Part shown: one piece after another, positions 17,446-27,024 of the stretch
How positions within the stretch are numbered: position 1 is the stretch's first letter
Layout: every line of letters begins with the position of its first letter
Origin: Roseomonas mucosa
Lineage (GTDB): Bacteria > Pseudomonadota > Alphaproteobacteria > Acetobacterales > Acetobacteraceae
DNA length: 64,000 nt
NCBI GenBank assembly: GCA_945878375.1
Contig: CAMDWG010000009.1
Location: forward strand, 62,001-126,000
Direction of reading: 5' to 3'
Position numbers and translations under genes: made by a program
Notes under the pieces: generated by a model
What the model was told of the DNA's origin: nothing
Database searches by the model: none
What the model saw: only the letters and a program-made list of their open reading frames with translations

Positions 17446-18309
17446 TTGTTCCGCTTGAGCATCCAGCTTCGCCAGGCGCTGTCGCGGCTCACCCTGCCGG
17501 TGCTGATCGCGGTCGCCTTCGGGACGATGCTGCTCGGCAAGGCGGATGCCGTCATCGCCGAACGTGCGCGCACCGTGATGGGGGACATCCTCGCCCCCTT
17601 CTACGCCGCCTTTGCCGAACCGGCGCGTGCGGTGCGCGACCTTGCGGCGGATGTGTCCGGCCTTCTTTCCCTGCGGGAAGAAAACCAGCGCCTGCGGGAC
17701 GAGAATGAAAGGCTGCGGCGCTGGCAGGCGGCGGCGCTGGCGCTCGAGACCGAGAATGCGTTGCTGCGGCGGCAACTCGCCTTCGTGCCCGAAGCCGCGC
17801 CGGCCTTCGTCACCGCGCGGGTGGTGGCCGATGCGGGGGGCGTCTATGCCCGCTCCGTGCTGGTCGCGGTGCCACCGGGGATGACGCTGCGGCGCGGGCA
17901 GATCGCGCTGGATGAACGCGGCTTCGCGGGGCGCGTGACGGAAGTGGGCAGCCGGTCGGCCCGCGTGCTGCTGGCGACCGACATGAACAGCCGCATCCCG
18001 GTGACGCTGGAAGGCAGCCGGGCGCGGGCGATGATGGTCGGCACCAACGGCGCCCGCCCACGGCTGCAGCACTGGACCGAAGGCACCCGCCCTGCCGAGG
18101 AGGAGAGGGTGGTGACCAGCGCGGAGGGCATCGCCTTCCCGCCCGGCCTGCCCATCGGCGTCGTGCGCTACAGCCCGGCCGGCACGGCGGAGGTCGAGTT
18201 GTTCGCGCGCCTCGACCGGCTCGACCTGCTCAGGGTCTTCGACTTCAACCCAGGGGGCATCCTGCCCCCCGAATCGGTCGCGCGGCCGGAGCCACGCGCG
18301 CGCCGATGA
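17446..18309 (+). CDS. mreC: Rod-shape-determining protein MreC
   Basis: This 287-residue bitopic inner-membrane protein links MreB to the periplasmic synthases. One membrane segment covers residues about 15-35 (LTLPVLIAVAFGTMLLG), followed by a coiled coil at about 65-110 (LREENQRLRDENERLRRW) and the paired beta-barrel periplasmic domain (VVADAGGVYARSVLV, then GFAGRVTEVGSRSARVLLATD). It starts with TTG at 17446, preceded by GGGGGGTGAT at a good distance; no ATG fits the family start. mreC lies 43 bp after mreB and its stop overlaps the mreD ATG (ATGA). Confidence 0.96.
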   Translation: MFRLSIQLRQALSRLTLPVLIAVAFGTMLLGKADAVIAERARTVMGDILAPFYAAFAEPARAVRDLAADVSGLLSLREENQRLRDENERLRRWQAAALALETENALLRRQLAFVPEAAPAFVTARVVADAGGVYARSVLVAVPPGMTLRRGQIALDERGFAGRVTEVGSRSARVLLATDMNSRIPVTLEGSRARAMMVGTNGARPRLQHWTEGTRPAEEERVVTSAEGIAFPPGLPIGVVRYSPAGTAEVELFARLDRLDLLRVFDFNPGGILPPESVARPEPRARR

Positions 18310-18857
18310 GACCGTCGCCCCCCCAGATCGGCCGGACGGAGCCCTCGCCGGGGCTGGTGCGCCGGCTGGAAGCGGGGGCGCGTGCGGTGCTGCCGGGCTT
18401 CGGCGCGGCGCTGCTGATGGTGCTGGCCGCCGGCCCCACCGGCCTGCCCACGCTGGTCGCCGCGGTGACGCTGCCGCAGGTGGTGTTCTGGTCCATCTTC
18501 CGCCCCGCCGCGATGGCGCCGCCGGTGGTCTTCCTGCTCGGCCTGCTGCTCGATTTATTGAGCCTCGCGCCGCTCGGCACCGGCGTGCTGACGCTGCTGG
18601 TGGCGCAGGGCGTGGCCGTGACCTGGCGGCGCTTCCTCGCCCGGCAGGGGTTCCTGGTGATGTGGCTCGGCTTCTGCGGCTTCGCGGCCGGCGCCTCGGC
18701 ACTCGGCTACGCGCTGACGGCGCTGCTGTCCTTCAGCCTGCCGCCCGTCCAGCCGGCCTTCCACCAGGCGATGCTGGCGATCGGGCTCTACCCCGCCTTC
18801 GCCGCGCTGCTCGGGCGGCTGCACCGGACGATGCTGCGCGCGGAGGAAGCGGCATGA
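18306..18857 (+). CDS. mreD: Rod-shape-determining protein MreD
   Basis: This 183-residue integral membrane protein has about five hydrophobic helices and is short on polar motifs, as is usual for MreD. Position between mreC and mrdA with ATGA overlaps on both sides identifies it as much as its sequence. It is part of the inner-membrane elongasome with MreC, PBP2 and RodA. The helix FLLGLLLDLLSLAPLGTGVLTLLV (partly) matches the family's best-conserved segment with the LLDLLSxxPLG motif. Confidence 0.9.
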   Translation: MRPSPPQIGRTEPSPGLVRRLEAGARAVLPGFGAALLMVLAAGPTGLPTLVAAVTLPQVVFWSIFRPAAMAPPVVFLLGLLLDLLSLAPLGTGVLTLLVAQGVAVTWRRFLARQGFLVMWLGFCGFAAGASALGYALTALLSFSLPPVQPAFHQAMLAIGLYPAFAALLGRLHRTMLRAEEAA

Positions 18858-20725
18858 GCCGGCGCCAGCGCGAGGAAGAACGGGTCCGGGGCATCTTCGG
18901 CCGCCGCGCCTTGCTGCTCGGCCTTGGGCAGATGGGCCTGCTCGGCTATCTCGCGCACCGGCTGCACACGCTGCAGGTCGATCAGGGCGAGCGCTACGCC
19001 ACCCTGGCGGAGGAAAATCGCCTCTCGGCGCGGCTGATCGCCCCGCCCCGCGGGCGCGTGCTGGACCGCCATGGCGCGATCGTCGCGGGCAACCGGCTGA
19101 ACTGGCGCGCGCTGCTGGTCGCCGAACAGGCGCATGACGTCGGCGCGACGCTGGAGACGCTGTCGAAGATCGTTCCCCTGACCGATGCCGAGCGCGCCCG
19201 GATCGAGCGCGAGGTGCGCCGCCGCCGCCGCTTCGTGCCCGTGATCGTGCGCGACTTCCTGACGTGGGAGGAGATGGCGCGGATCGAGCTGAACGCCCCC
19301 GACCTGCCCGGCATCAGCGTGGAACTCGGCACCACGCGGATTTACCCCGAAGGCGAGCACCTGGCGCATATCGTGGGCTATGTCGCGCCGCCTTCGGAAC
19401 GCGATATCGATGGCGATCCGCTGCTGGAACTGCCCGGCATCCGCGTCGGCCGCGCCGGGATCGAACGCCACCACGACCGCACGCTGCGCGGCCGCGCGGG
19501 GGCCGTGCAGCTCGAGGTCAACGCGGTCGGCCGCGTGATCCGGGAACTGGAGCGCCGCGAAGGCGTGCAGGGCGACGACGTGCAGATCTCCATCGATGCG
19601 GGACTGCAGAAATCGCTGCGCGGCAAGATCGAGGAAGGCACCTCCGTCGTGCTGATGGATGCCAGAAGTGGCGAGGTGCTGGCACTGGCCAGCCAGCCGA
19701 GCTTCGATCCCAACATCTTCAATTCCGGCGTCTCCGCCGCGCAATGGCGGCAATGGACCGCGAACCGTGCGACGCCGCTGATCAACAAGACGACCAACGG
19801 GCTCTACGCGCCGGGTTCCACCTTCAAGATGGTGGTGATGCTGGCAGCCCTTGAAGCGCGCGTGGTGACGCCCGGGGAACGCATCTACTGCCCCGGCCAC
19901 ATGGACCTCGGCGAATCGCGCTTCCATTGCTGGCACCGGCCGGGGCACGGCCCGGTCGATATGCGCCAGTCGCTGAAAGTGTCCTGCGACGTCTATTACT
20001 ACGAGGTCGCCAAGCGGCTCGGCATCGACCGTATCGCGGCGATGGCGCGGCGGCTTGGCCTCGGCGTGCCGCTCGATATCGAGTTGCCGGGGACACGGGC
20101 GGGCGTGGTGCCGGACCGCGCCTGGCGCCAGGCGCAGGGGCGCCCCTGGGCGCTGGGCGACACGGTGGTGCACGGCATCGGCCAGGGCTTCTACCAGCTC
20201 ACCCCCCTCTCGCTCGCCACCATGACGGCGCGGCTGGCCTCGGGCCGCGCGGTGCAGCCGCATCTGACGCGGCTGGTGGGCGGGCGGCCGCTGCGCGGCA
20301 CCCGCGCCGAGGATTGGCCGAGCCTCGGCATCCCCGAGGCGCATCTGCGCCTGGTGCGGGAGGCGATGTGGTCGGTGGTGAATGAGGAAGGCGGCACGGC
20401 CCGGACCTCTCGCCTACCCACCTCGATGGGGGTGCAGATGGCGGGCAAGACCGGCACCACCCAGGTCCGCCGCATCTCCCGCGAGCAGCGGGAGCGGGGG
20501 TTCCGGGTGGAGCAATTGCCGCGCGAATGGCGTCCGCATGCGCTGTTCGTGGCCTATGCGCCGTACGAAAATCCGGTCTTCGCCGTCTCCGTCGTGGTCG
20601 AACACGGCACCAGCGGCTCGGGCGCCGCGGCGCCCTTGGCGCGGGATGTGCTGGTGGAGGCCTTCCAGCGCCTGCGGCCCAGCCCGGCCGGAGCAGGCCC
20701 GCGTATCGCGGAGGGGCCGCGGTGA
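18854..20725 (+). CDS. mrdA: Penicillin-binding protein 2 (elongasome transpeptidase)
   Basis: This 623-residue class B penicillin-binding protein crosslinks peptidoglycan during side-wall growth with RodA as its glycosyltransferase partner. One N-terminal membrane anchor lies at about 17-38 (RRALLLGLGQMGLLGYL). The pedestal domain contains RGRVLDRHG. The transpeptidase motifs are STFK at 322-325 (catalytic Ser322), SCD at 377-379 and KTGT at 532-535. The ATG at 18854 overlaps the mreD stop (ATGA). All catalytic motifs are intact and the length is normal for PBP2. Confidence 0.97.
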   Translation: MSRRQREEERVRGIFGRRALLLGLGQMGLLGYLAHRLHTLQVDQGERYATLAEENRLSARLIAPPRGRVLDRHGAIVAGNRLNWRALLVAEQAHDVGATLETLSKIVPLTDAERARIEREVRRRRRFVPVIVRDFLTWEEMARIELNAPDLPGISVELGTTRIYPEGEHLAHIVGYVAPPSERDIDGDPLLELPGIRVGRAGIERHHDRTLRGRAGAVQLEVNAVGRVIRELERREGVQGDDVQISIDAGLQKSLRGKIEEGTSVVLMDARSGEVLALASQPSFDPNIFNSGVSAAQWRQWTANRATPLINKTTNGLYAPGSTFKMVVMLAALEARVVTPGERIYCPGHMDLGESRFHCWHRPGHGPVDMRQSLKVSCDVYYYEVAKRLGIDRIAAMARRLGLGVPLDIELPGTRAGVVPDRAWRQAQGRPWALGDTVVHGIGQGFYQLTPLSLATMTARLASGRAVQPHLTRLVGGRPLRGTRAEDWPSLGIPEAHLRLVREAMWSVVNEEGGTARTSRLPTSMGVQMAGKTGTTQVRRISREQRERGFRVEQLPREWRPHALFVAYAPYENPVFAVSVVVEHGTSGSGAAAPLARDVLVEAFQRLRPSPAGAGPRIAEGPR

Positions 20726-20771
20726 TCGCCTTCGGCCCGCCTGTGCCAGCCGCCCCCCGGGGCACCACGCC

Positions 20772-21923
20772 ATGAGGTTCGAGCGGCGCCTGATCCTGCG
20801 CGAACGCGGAACCGGGGTGGTGGAGAAGCTGTGGCAGATCCCCTGGCTCTATGTGCTGCTGCTCTGTGCCGTCGCGGCGGTCGGCTATGTCGCGCTGTAT
20901 TCCGCGGGTGGCGGCGCGCCGGAGCCCTATGCGGCCAAGCATGCGATCCGCTTCGGCTTCGGCCTGGTGCTGATGCTCTGCATCGCAATGGTGGATATCC
21001 GGCTGATCGCGAAGCTCGCCTGGCTCGGCTACGCCTTCGGCATCGCCCTGCTGGTGCTGGTGGCCCTGCATGGGGAGGTCGGGAAGGGCGCGCAGCGCTG
21101 GATCGACCTTGGCTTCATCCAGTTGCAGCCATCGGAGCTGATGAAGATCCTGCTGGTCATCGCGCTGGCGTCCTGGTTCCACACGGCGAGTTGGGAGCGG
21201 ATCGGCAACCCGCTGTTCCTCATCCCCCCGCTGGTCGCCATCGCCATCCCGGCGCTGCTGATCTGCCGGCAGCCGAATCTGGGGAATGCGCTGATCACGA
21301 TCATGGTCGGCGGCGCGGTGTTCTTCGCCGCCGGCGTGCGCCTGTGGAAATTCGCGCTGGGGCTGGGCGGCATCGCGCTGATCGCGCCGATCGTCTACGA
21401 CAACCTCAAGGACTACCAGCGTTCGCGCATCACCACCTTCCTCGACCCCGAAAGCGACCCGCTGGGCGCGGGGTACAACATCATCCAGTCGAAGATCGCG
21501 CTGGGTTCGGGGGGGCTGTGGGGCAAGGGGTTCCTGCAGGGCACCCAGGGCCATCTGAACTTCCTGCCCGAGAAGCAGACCGATTTCATCTTCACCATGC
21601 TGGCGGAGGAATTCGGCCTGGTGGGCGGGCTGACCGTGCTGGGGCTGCTGGCGCTGGTGATCGCCTTCGGCTTCATTGTGGCGCTGCGGTCCCGCCACCA
21701 ATTCGGCCGGCTGGTGGCGGTGGGGCTGGCGACGAACTATTTCATGTATGTCTTCGTGAACATCGCGATGGTGACGGGCAGCATCCCGGTGGGCGGCGTG
21801 CCGCTGCCGCTGATCAGCCATGGCGGATCGGCGATGCTGACCACCATGGTGGGATTCGGCGTGCTGATGTCGGCGCATGTGCACCGTGATGCCGAGATGG
21901 GCGGCGCCGACAGCCGGATCTGA
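20772..21923 (+). CDS. rodA: Peptidoglycan polymerase RodA
   Basis: This 383-residue SEDS-family protein has about ten membrane helices. It polymerises lipid II into glycan strands in partnership with PBP2. Landmarks are GAQRWIDLGFIQLQPSELMK (the invariant QPSE region), FLDPESDPLGAGYNIIQSKIA with the catalytic-type Asp, and near the end PVGGVPLPLISHGGSAMLTT. The ATG at 20772 begins MRFERRLILRERG, typical of alphaproteobacterial RodA. It lies 46 bp after mrdA and closes the operon; tRNA-Lys follows with its own promoter. Confidence 0.97.
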   Translation: MRFERRLILRERGTGVVEKLWQIPWLYVLLLCAVAAVGYVALYSAGGGAPEPYAAKHAIRFGFGLVLMLCIAMVDIRLIAKLAWLGYAFGIALLVLVALHGEVGKGAQRWIDLGFIQLQPSELMKILLVIALASWFHTASWERIGNPLFLIPPLVAIAIPALLICRQPNLGNALITIMVGGAVFFAAGVRLWKFALGLGGIALIAPIVYDNLKDYQRSRITTFLDPESDPLGAGYNIIQSKIALGSGGLWGKGFLQGTQGHLNFLPEKQTDFIFTMLAEEFGLVGGLTVLGLLALVIAFGFIVALRSRHQFGRLVAVGLATNYFMYVFVNIAMVTGSIPVGGVPLPLISHGGSAMLTTMVGFGVLMSAHVHRDAEMGGADSRI

Positions 21924-21964
21924 GGGGGCTGCGCCTCATTCGGGTCAGCCCTGCATCTATGGGC

Positions 21965-21993
21965 TGGACAAAACCGGTCGCCGGCCCTATCAG
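21965..21993 (+). promoter_or_regulatory. Promoter of tRNA-Lys
   Basis: TGGACA (21965-21970) and TATCAG (21988-21993) are spaced by 17 bp and end 14 bp before the tRNA's first base, as expected for a tRNA promoter. Confidence 0.5.
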
Positions 21994-22007
21994 CCGCCAC
22001 CCCGGTG

Positions 22008-22083
<76 letters not shown>

Positions 22084-22239
22084 TCCCTTCCCATCGTCCC
22101 AGACATTGAAGCTATGCCCCGATCGCGGCTGCCCGCCGCGCGGATGGCCCAGCGTGTTCTGCCCTTGGCAGGCGAGATTGGCGCGGCTGCACCGCTGGGG
22201 TAGGAGCCGTGGCGATAGTCGCTGCCGCGGAGACCAGAG

Positions 22240-23940
22240 ATGACCCCCCCGCTCGATGCCGAGTCCCATCCCTCCGCCCCGGGTTCCAAGCCGGGTGGGC
22301 GGCCAGCCGGCTTCGCCTCTAGCCCGATGTACCCCCTTGGTGCGGATGCGACGCCCTGGCGCAAGCTCGACATCGCGGGCGTCTCGACGGTGGAGGTCGA
22401 GGGCAAGCGCGTGCTGAAGGTGGCGCCGGAGGCGCTGGAACAGCTGGCCTTCGCCGCCTGCCGCGACGTGTCCCACCTGTTGCGCCCCGGCCATCTGGAG
22501 CAACTCGGGACAATCCTGAAGGACCCCGAGGCGACGGCGAATGACCGCTTCGTCGCGCTGGACCTGCTGAAGAACGCCTCCATCGCCGCCGGCGGCGTGC
22601 TGCCCATGTGCCAGGACACCGGGACCGCCATCGTCTTCGGCAAGAAGGGCCAGCGCGTCTGGGTGGACGGGGATGAGGAGGAGGCGCTGAGCTACGGCGT
22701 CCACCGCACCTACACCGAGACCAATCTGCGCTATTCCCAGATGGCGCCGCTGACGATGTGGGATGAGAAGAATACCGGCAACAACCTGCCGGTCGAATTC
22801 TCCATCATGGCGCAGCCCGGCGAGCACCATGCCGACGAGCTGCACCTGATGTTCGTCCTCAAGGGCGGCGGATCGGCCAACAAGACCTTCCTGTTCCAGC
22901 AGACCCGCGCGGTCCTGTCGAAGGACAAGATGCTGAAGTTCCTGGAAGACAAGATCAAGTCGCTCGGGACCAGCGCCTGCCCGCCCTATCACCTTGCGGT
23001 GGTCATCGGCGGCACCAGCGCGGAAGCCACGCTCAAGACGGTGAAGCTGGCCTCGACCCGCTGGCTGGACGGGCTGCCGACCCAGGGCAGCATCACCGGC
23101 CACGCCTTCCGTGACGTCGAGTTCGAGAAGGACGTGCACAAGCTGACGCAGTCGCTCGGCATCGGCGCGCAGTTCGGCGGCAAGTATTTCTGCCATGATG
23201 TGCGCGTGGTGCGGCTGCCCCGCCACGGCGCGTCGCTGCCCATCGGGATCGGCGTGTCCTGCTCCGCCGACCGGCAGATCAAGGCGAAGATCACGCCGGA
23301 GGGCGTGTTCCTGGAACAGCTGGAGCACGACCCTGCCCGCTTCCTGCCCGAGGCGACGGACGACATCCTGGGCGGGCCAGAGGGAGATCATGTGGTGAAG
23401 ATCGACCTGACGCGGCCCATGGACGAGATTCGCGCGACGCTTGCGAAGTATCCGGTGAAGACGCGCGTGTCGCTGACCGGCCCGATGGTGGTCGCGCGCG
23501 ACATCGCGCATGCGAAGCTGCAGGACAGGCTGGATGCGGGCCTTGGCCTGCCCGACTACATGAAGAACCACCCGGTCTATTACGCGGGCCCCGCCAAGAC
23601 GCCGCAGGGCATGCCGACCGGCAGCTTCGGCCCGACCACGGCCGGCCGCATGGACAGCTATGTCGAGGCCTTCCAGAAGGCGGGCGGGTCTTTCGTGATG
23701 CTGGCGAAGGGCAACCGGTCCAAGGCGGTGCTGAACGCCTGCAAGACTTACGGCGGCTTCTACCTTGGCTCCGTCGGCGGCCCCGCCGCGCGGCTGGCGC
23801 AGGACTGCATCCGAAAAGTCGAGGTGCTGGAATATCCCGAGCTTGGGATGGAAGCGATCTGGCGCATCGAGGTGGAAGATTTTCCCGCCTTCATCGTCGT
23901 GGACGACAAGGGGAATGATTTCTACGAAGGGCTGGAATAG
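22240..23940 (+). CDS. Class I (iron-sulfur) fumarate hydratase
   Basis: This 566-residue enzyme is the homodimeric, oxygen-sensitive [4Fe-4S] fumarase that interconverts fumarate and malate. The N-terminal domain has [15 protein letters not shown] and the cluster-ligating Cys residues within CQDTG, about residue 260 in [16 protein letters not shown], and [14 protein letters not shown]. The C-terminal beta domain has [15 protein letters not shown] and [14 protein letters not shown]. The ATG at 22240 has GGAG 8 bp upstream; the family sequence proper begins at about residue 30 ([14 protein letters not shown]), so a later start is possible. RidA follows 3 bp after. A cluster-free fumarase (25314-26723) is encoded nearby. 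Confidence 0.95.
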   Translation: MTPPLDAESHPSAPGSKPGGRPAGFASSPMYPLGADATPWRKLDIAGVSTVEVEGKRVLKVAPEALEQLAFAACRDVSHLLRPGHLEQLGTILKDPEATANDRFVALDLLKNASIAAGGVLPMCQDTGTAIVFGKKGQRVWVDGDEEEALSYGVHRTYTETNLRYSQMAPLTMWDEKNTGNNLPVEFSIMAQPGEHHADELHLMFVLKGGGSANKTFLFQQTRAVLSKDKMLKFLEDKIKSLGTSACPPYHLAVVIGGTSAEATLKTVKLASTRWLDGLPTQGSITGHAFRDVEFEKDVHKLTQSLGIGAQFGGKYFCHDVRVVRLPRHGASLPIGIGVSCSADRQIKAKITPEGVFLEQLEHDPARFLPEATDDILGGPEGDHVVKIDLTRPMDEIRATLAKYPVKTRVSLTGPMVVARDIAHAKLQDRLDAGLGLPDYMKNHPVYYAGPAKTPQGMPTGSFGPTTAGRMDSYVEAFQKAGGSFVMLAKGNRSKAVLNACKTYGGFYLGSVGGPAARLAQDCIRKVEVLEYPELGMEAIWRIEVEDFPAFIVVDDKGNDFYEGLE

Positions 23941-23943
23941 CCC

Positions 23944-24330
23944 ATGCCTCGCCGGCTGATCTCCTCCGGTTCCGCGTTCGAGGAGCAGATCGGCTATTCC
24001 CGCGCCGTGGTGGATGGCGACGACATCTTCGTCTCCGGCACCACGGGCTATGACTACGCCACCATGACCATCGCCGATGACGTCGTCGCGCAATGCGAGC
24101 AGTGTTTTCGGAACATTGCCGCCGCACTCGATCAGGCCGGCGCGACGCTGGATGATGTGGTCCGCGTCGTTTTCTACCTGCCCGACCGCGCCGATTGGCC
24201 GCCCTGCTGGCCGGTGGTGAAGCGCCACCTGGGCACCGCGCGCCCCGCTGCCACCATGCTCGTCGCCGGGCTGCAATCGCCCGCGATGAAGATCGAAGTC
24301 GAAGTCACCGCAAGGCTCCGGAGAGATTGA
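23944..24330 (+). CDS. RidA-family protein
   Basis: This 128-residue protein has the YjgF/RidA fold, which forms trimers. Archetypal members hydrolyse reactive enamines and imines made by PLP enzymes. Visible landmarks are SGTTGYDYATM, CFRNIAAALDQAGATLDDVVRVVFYL and RPAATMLVAGL near the C-terminus. The Arg found in the standard active site (normally in the RPAR segment) reads RPAA here, so the group is a RidA relative and may not be a deaminase. It begins 3 bp after the fumarase stop and its TGA overlaps the ATG of the VOC gene. Confidence 0.85.
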   Translation: MPRRLISSGSAFEEQIGYSRAVVDGDDIFVSGTTGYDYATMTIADDVVAQCEQCFRNIAAALDQAGATLDDVVRVVFYLPDRADWPPCWPVVKRHLGTARPAATMLVAGLQSPAMKIEVEVTARLRRD

Positions 24331-24746
24331 TGCGCTTCGCCGTGGACCGCCTCGACCACCTGGTCATCACCTGCCGCGACGTGGAGGTCTCGGCCAATTG
24401 GTACCAGCGCGTGCTGGGCATGGAGCGGGAGGAATTCGGCACCGCCACGCGCCGCACCGCGCTGAAATTCGGCGGGCAGAAGATCAACCTGCGGCCCGTC
24501 GCCGCGACGCAGGAGGACTGGTTCACCGGCGCCGCCGGCGGCATCCCCGGCTCCGACGATCTCTGCTTCGTCGTCACCGTCCCGCCCGAGCAGGTGGTCG
24601 AACACCTGGAGGCGATCGGCGTCGCGGTGGAGGTCGGGCCGGTGGCGAAGCAGGGGGCGCTCGGCCCGATCCGTTCCGTCTATTGCCGCGATCCCGACGG
24701 AAACCTGATCGAGATCGCGAGCTACGGGGATGCGTTCGGGGGGTAG
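24330..24746 (+). CDS. VOC family (glyoxalase-fold) protein
   Basis: This 138-residue single-domain protein of the vicinal-oxygen-chelate superfamily has paired beta-alpha-beta-beta-beta units. Metal-site candidates are His in LDHLVITCRD (about 10) and Glu in DGNLIEIASYGD near the C-terminus. It resembles the small YaeR/fosfomycin-resistance-like members, but lacks enough to name a substrate. The ATG overlaps the RidA stop (TGATG), which makes the class I fumarase, RidA and VOC genes one transcriptional unit. Confidence 0.85.
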   Translation: MRFAVDRLDHLVITCRDVEVSANWYQRVLGMEREEFGTATRRTALKFGGQKINLRPVAATQEDWFTGAAGGIPGSDDLCFVVTVPPEQVVEHLEAIGVAVEVGPVAKQGALGPIRSVYCRDPDGNLIEIASYGDAFGG

Positions 24747-24834
24747 CCTGCCGTCCCGCCAAGGGCGTGGATCGCGCCCGATCCTCGCCCAGGCAGCGCC
24801 GCCGCCAGGCGGTCACGGGGCGCGGGCTTCGCCC

Positions 24835-25239
24835 TCAGTAGTGCAGCACCCGCTCCATCTCCTTCGCGGCCGCGATCCAGCCTTCCACCGTCTTGAGGGC
24901 GGGCGGCTGGCGGACCAGGTTCTTGTCCCCCTGCGTCTTCATCAGCGCCGCGTGCAGATTATCCGCCCTGCGCTGCGCGAGTTCCGGCACGGTGTCCACG
25001 CCGGCGGCTTCCAGCAGGTCCGCATATTCCTCCCCGACGCCCTTCACGCGCATCAGGTCGGCCCGGTTCGCCCATTTCAGGATCAGCTTCCCGCTGAGGC
25101 CGGTGGCGGTCGCCAGCGTCTCCCGGTCCTTGGGCTTGGCGCAGGCCTTCAGCAGCGCGCCCGTGTCCTTGATGCCGGCTGCCCGCAGCTTCCCACCAAA
25201 GACCTTGCCGACGCCTTCGATTTTCTCGATCGGATACAT
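24835..25239 (-). CDS. DUF4332 helix-hairpin-helix protein
   Basis: This 134-residue cytoplasmic protein has the DUF4332 signature, a pair of helix-hairpin-helix-like units: YPIEKIEGVGKVFGGKLRAAGI at the start and LMRVKGVGEEYADLLEAAGVDTV in the middle. Members are suspected DNA- or protein-binding, function unknown. The ATG at 25239 is preceded by AAGGA at 10 bp, and 22 residues of upstream open frame have no family sequence. It is divergent from fumC across a 74-bp region. Confidence 0.82.
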   Translation of the reverse strand: MYPIEKIEGVGKVFGGKLRAAGIKDTGALLKACAKPKDRETLATATGLSGKLILKWANRADLMRVKGVGEEYADLLEAAGVDTVPELAQRRADNLHAALMKTQGDKNLVRQPPALKTVEGWIAAAKEMERVLHY

Positions 25240-25313
25240 CGTATCTGTCCTTTCGTATCGATTCGATTTAGCAAACGTAGCGCTTGGCGCTGGCTTCAAC
25301 CACACTCCTTTTC

Positions 25314-26723
25314 ATGTCAGCCGCCACCCGCACCGAGACCGATTCGCTCGGCACCATCGACATCCCGGCAGATCGCCTCTGGGGGCCGCAGACCGAACGG
25401 GCGCGGCGCCTGTTCCGGATCGGCGTGGAGCGCTTTCCCGCGGGCCTGATCCGCGCCGTCGGCCTGCAGAAGCAGGCGGCGGCGGAGGCCAACCAGGCGC
25501 TTGGCGAATTGCCCGCCGGCATCGCCCAGCCCATCGCGACCGCCGCGGCCGCGATCGCGGCGAACCACCATGACGATGAATTTCCCCTGCCGGTCTGGCA
25601 GACCGGATCCGGCACCCAGACCAACATGAACGCCAATGAGGTGATCGCGCATCTGGCCAACCGCGTGCTCGGCTCCGCGGATCCGCGCAGGCCGGTTCAC
25701 CCGAATGATCACGTCAATCGTGGCCAGTCCTCCAACGACAGCTTTCCAACCGTCATGCATGTCGCGGCGGTGGAGGCGGTGACACACACGACCATCCCCG
25801 GCCTTCTGGCGCTGCACGCATCGCTCGCGCGCCGCGCGGCGGAATGGGCGGGGATCGTGAAGATCGGCCGCACCCACATGATGGATGCGGTGCCCGTGAC
25901 CCTCGGCCAGGAAGCCGCCGCCTGGGCGCGGCAGGTGGACCTCGGCGTCGCGCGGCTGCGGGATGCGCTGCCCCGGCTGATGCCGCTGCCGCAGGGCGGC
26001 ACCGCGGCCGGCACGGGGCTCAATCGCCATCCCGATTTCGCCCGCGCCTTCGCGGATCGCATGGCCGCGCTGACGGGCCTGCCCTTCACCGCCAGCGACA
26101 ACCCCTTCGAGGGGATGGGCGCGCATGATGCCTTCGTGGAGCTGCACGGCGCGCTGAACACGGTGGCGGTGTCGCTCACCAAGATCGGCAACGACATCCG
26201 CCTGCTGGGCAGCGGACCCAGGGCCGGCCTCGCCGAACTTCTGATTCCCGCCGATGGCCTGTCCAGCAGCATCATGCCCGGCAAGACCAACCCGACCCAG
26301 GCCGAGGCGCTGACCATGGTCGCCGCGCAGGTGATGGGGAACCAGACGACCGTGACGGTGGCCGGCGCGCAGGGGCACCTGGAACTCAACGTCTTCAAGC
26401 CCGTGATCATCCACGCCGTGCTGCAATCCGCCCGGCTCATCGGGGATGCGGCGGCGAGCTTCGCCGCGCATATGGTGGACAAGCTGGAAGCCAACCTGCC
26501 GCGCATTGCCGACAATGTCGCGAAGTCGCTGATGCTGGTCACCGCGCTGAACCCGCATATCGGCTACGACAAGGCCGTGCAGGTCGCGAAGCTCGCCTTG
26601 GCCGAGGACATCACGCTGAAGGAAGCCGCCGCGCGGCTCGGCCATGTTGCGCCGGAGGATTTCGACCGCTGGGTGCGGCCCGAGGCGATGGTCGGCCCGG
26701 CGACGACGCCGGGTGGCGCATGA
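25314..26723 (+). CDS. fumC: Class II fumarate hydratase
   Basis: This 469-residue, cluster-free tetrameric fumarase is of the aspartase/fumarase superfamily and converts fumarate to L-malate. The superfamily signature loop SSSIMPGKTNPTQAEA carries the catalytic Ser at about residue 318, and IGRTHMMDAVPVTLGQE holds the His of the other half-site. The N-terminal IDIPADRLWGPQTERA is typical of FumC. ATG 25314 is chosen since family sequence begins there. The stop overlaps the ATG of the next gene (ATGA). It would replace the oxygen- and iron-sensitive class I enzyme under iron limitation or oxidative stress. Confidence 0.97.
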   Translation: MSAATRTETDSLGTIDIPADRLWGPQTERARRLFRIGVERFPAGLIRAVGLQKQAAAEANQALGELPAGIAQPIATAAAAIAANHHDDEFPLPVWQTGSGTQTNMNANEVIAHLANRVLGSADPRRPVHPNDHVNRGQSSNDSFPTVMHVAAVEAVTHTTIPGLLALHASLARRAAEWAGIVKIGRTHMMDAVPVTLGQEAAAWARQVDLGVARLRDALPRLMPLPQGGTAAGTGLNRHPDFARAFADRMAALTGLPFTASDNPFEGMGAHDAFVELHGALNTVAVSLTKIGNDIRLLGSGPRAGLAELLIPADGLSSSIMPGKTNPTQAEALTMVAAQVMGNQTTVTVAGAQGHLELNVFKPVIIHAVLQSARLIGDAAASFAAHMVDKLEANLPRIADNVAKSLMLVTALNPHIGYDKAVQVAKLALAEDITLKEAAARLGHVAPEDFDRWVRPEAMVGPATTPGGA

Positions 26724-26974
26724 CCCGCCACCTGATGAAGCGGTCCTTCCGCCTCGCCGGCCACCGCACCTCAGTGGCGTTGGAAGCGCCCTTCTGGGCG
26801 ACGCTGGAAGATGTGGCGGCGGGGCGTCGGCTCAGCCTCGCGGCGCTGGTGGCAGAGGTCGATGCGCGGCGCGCGGACCTGGCCTTGCCGCTGGCTAGCG
26901 CCTTGCGTGTCTTCGCGCTGGAGGAGGCGCTATTCACGCCTGCCCCGCTCCGCAGCCCAGCAGACGGGGGGTGA
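26720..26974 (+). CDS. Ribbon-helix-helix domain protein
   Basis: This 84-residue protein resembles the RHH_4 family of small DNA-binding proteins found next to TCA genes in alphaproteobacteria. The strand KRSFRLAGHRTSVALEAPFW is followed by two helices, ATLEDVAAGRRLSLAALVAEVD and LASALRVFAL. The ATG overlaps the fumC stop, so translation is coupled. Whether it regulates fumC is unknown. It ends 48 bp before the convergent parE gene. Confidence 0.8.
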   Translation: MTRHLMKRSFRLAGHRTSVALEAPFWATLEDVAAGRRLSLAALVAEVDARRADLALPLASALRVFALEEALFTPAPLRSPADGG

Positions 26975-26995
26975 TGCCCGTCCGCGACCTGCGCC

Positions 26996-27024
26996 GACCC
27001 CAGGCTTCCGCCGGCGCCGGGGTC
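26996..27024. terminator. Hairpin between convergent genes
   Basis: GACCCC (26996-27001) pairs with GGGGTC (27019-27024), with further partial pairing inside. It sits between the ribbon-helix-helix gene and the 3' end of parE and slightly overlaps the parE stop. No T-run; a bidirectional stop signal is only suggested by position. Confidence 0.35.

Noticed and set aside
23944-24330. RidA protein named as an enamine/imine deaminase
   Set aside because: The Arg of the usual active site is not in the expected RPAR segment, so only the family name is given.
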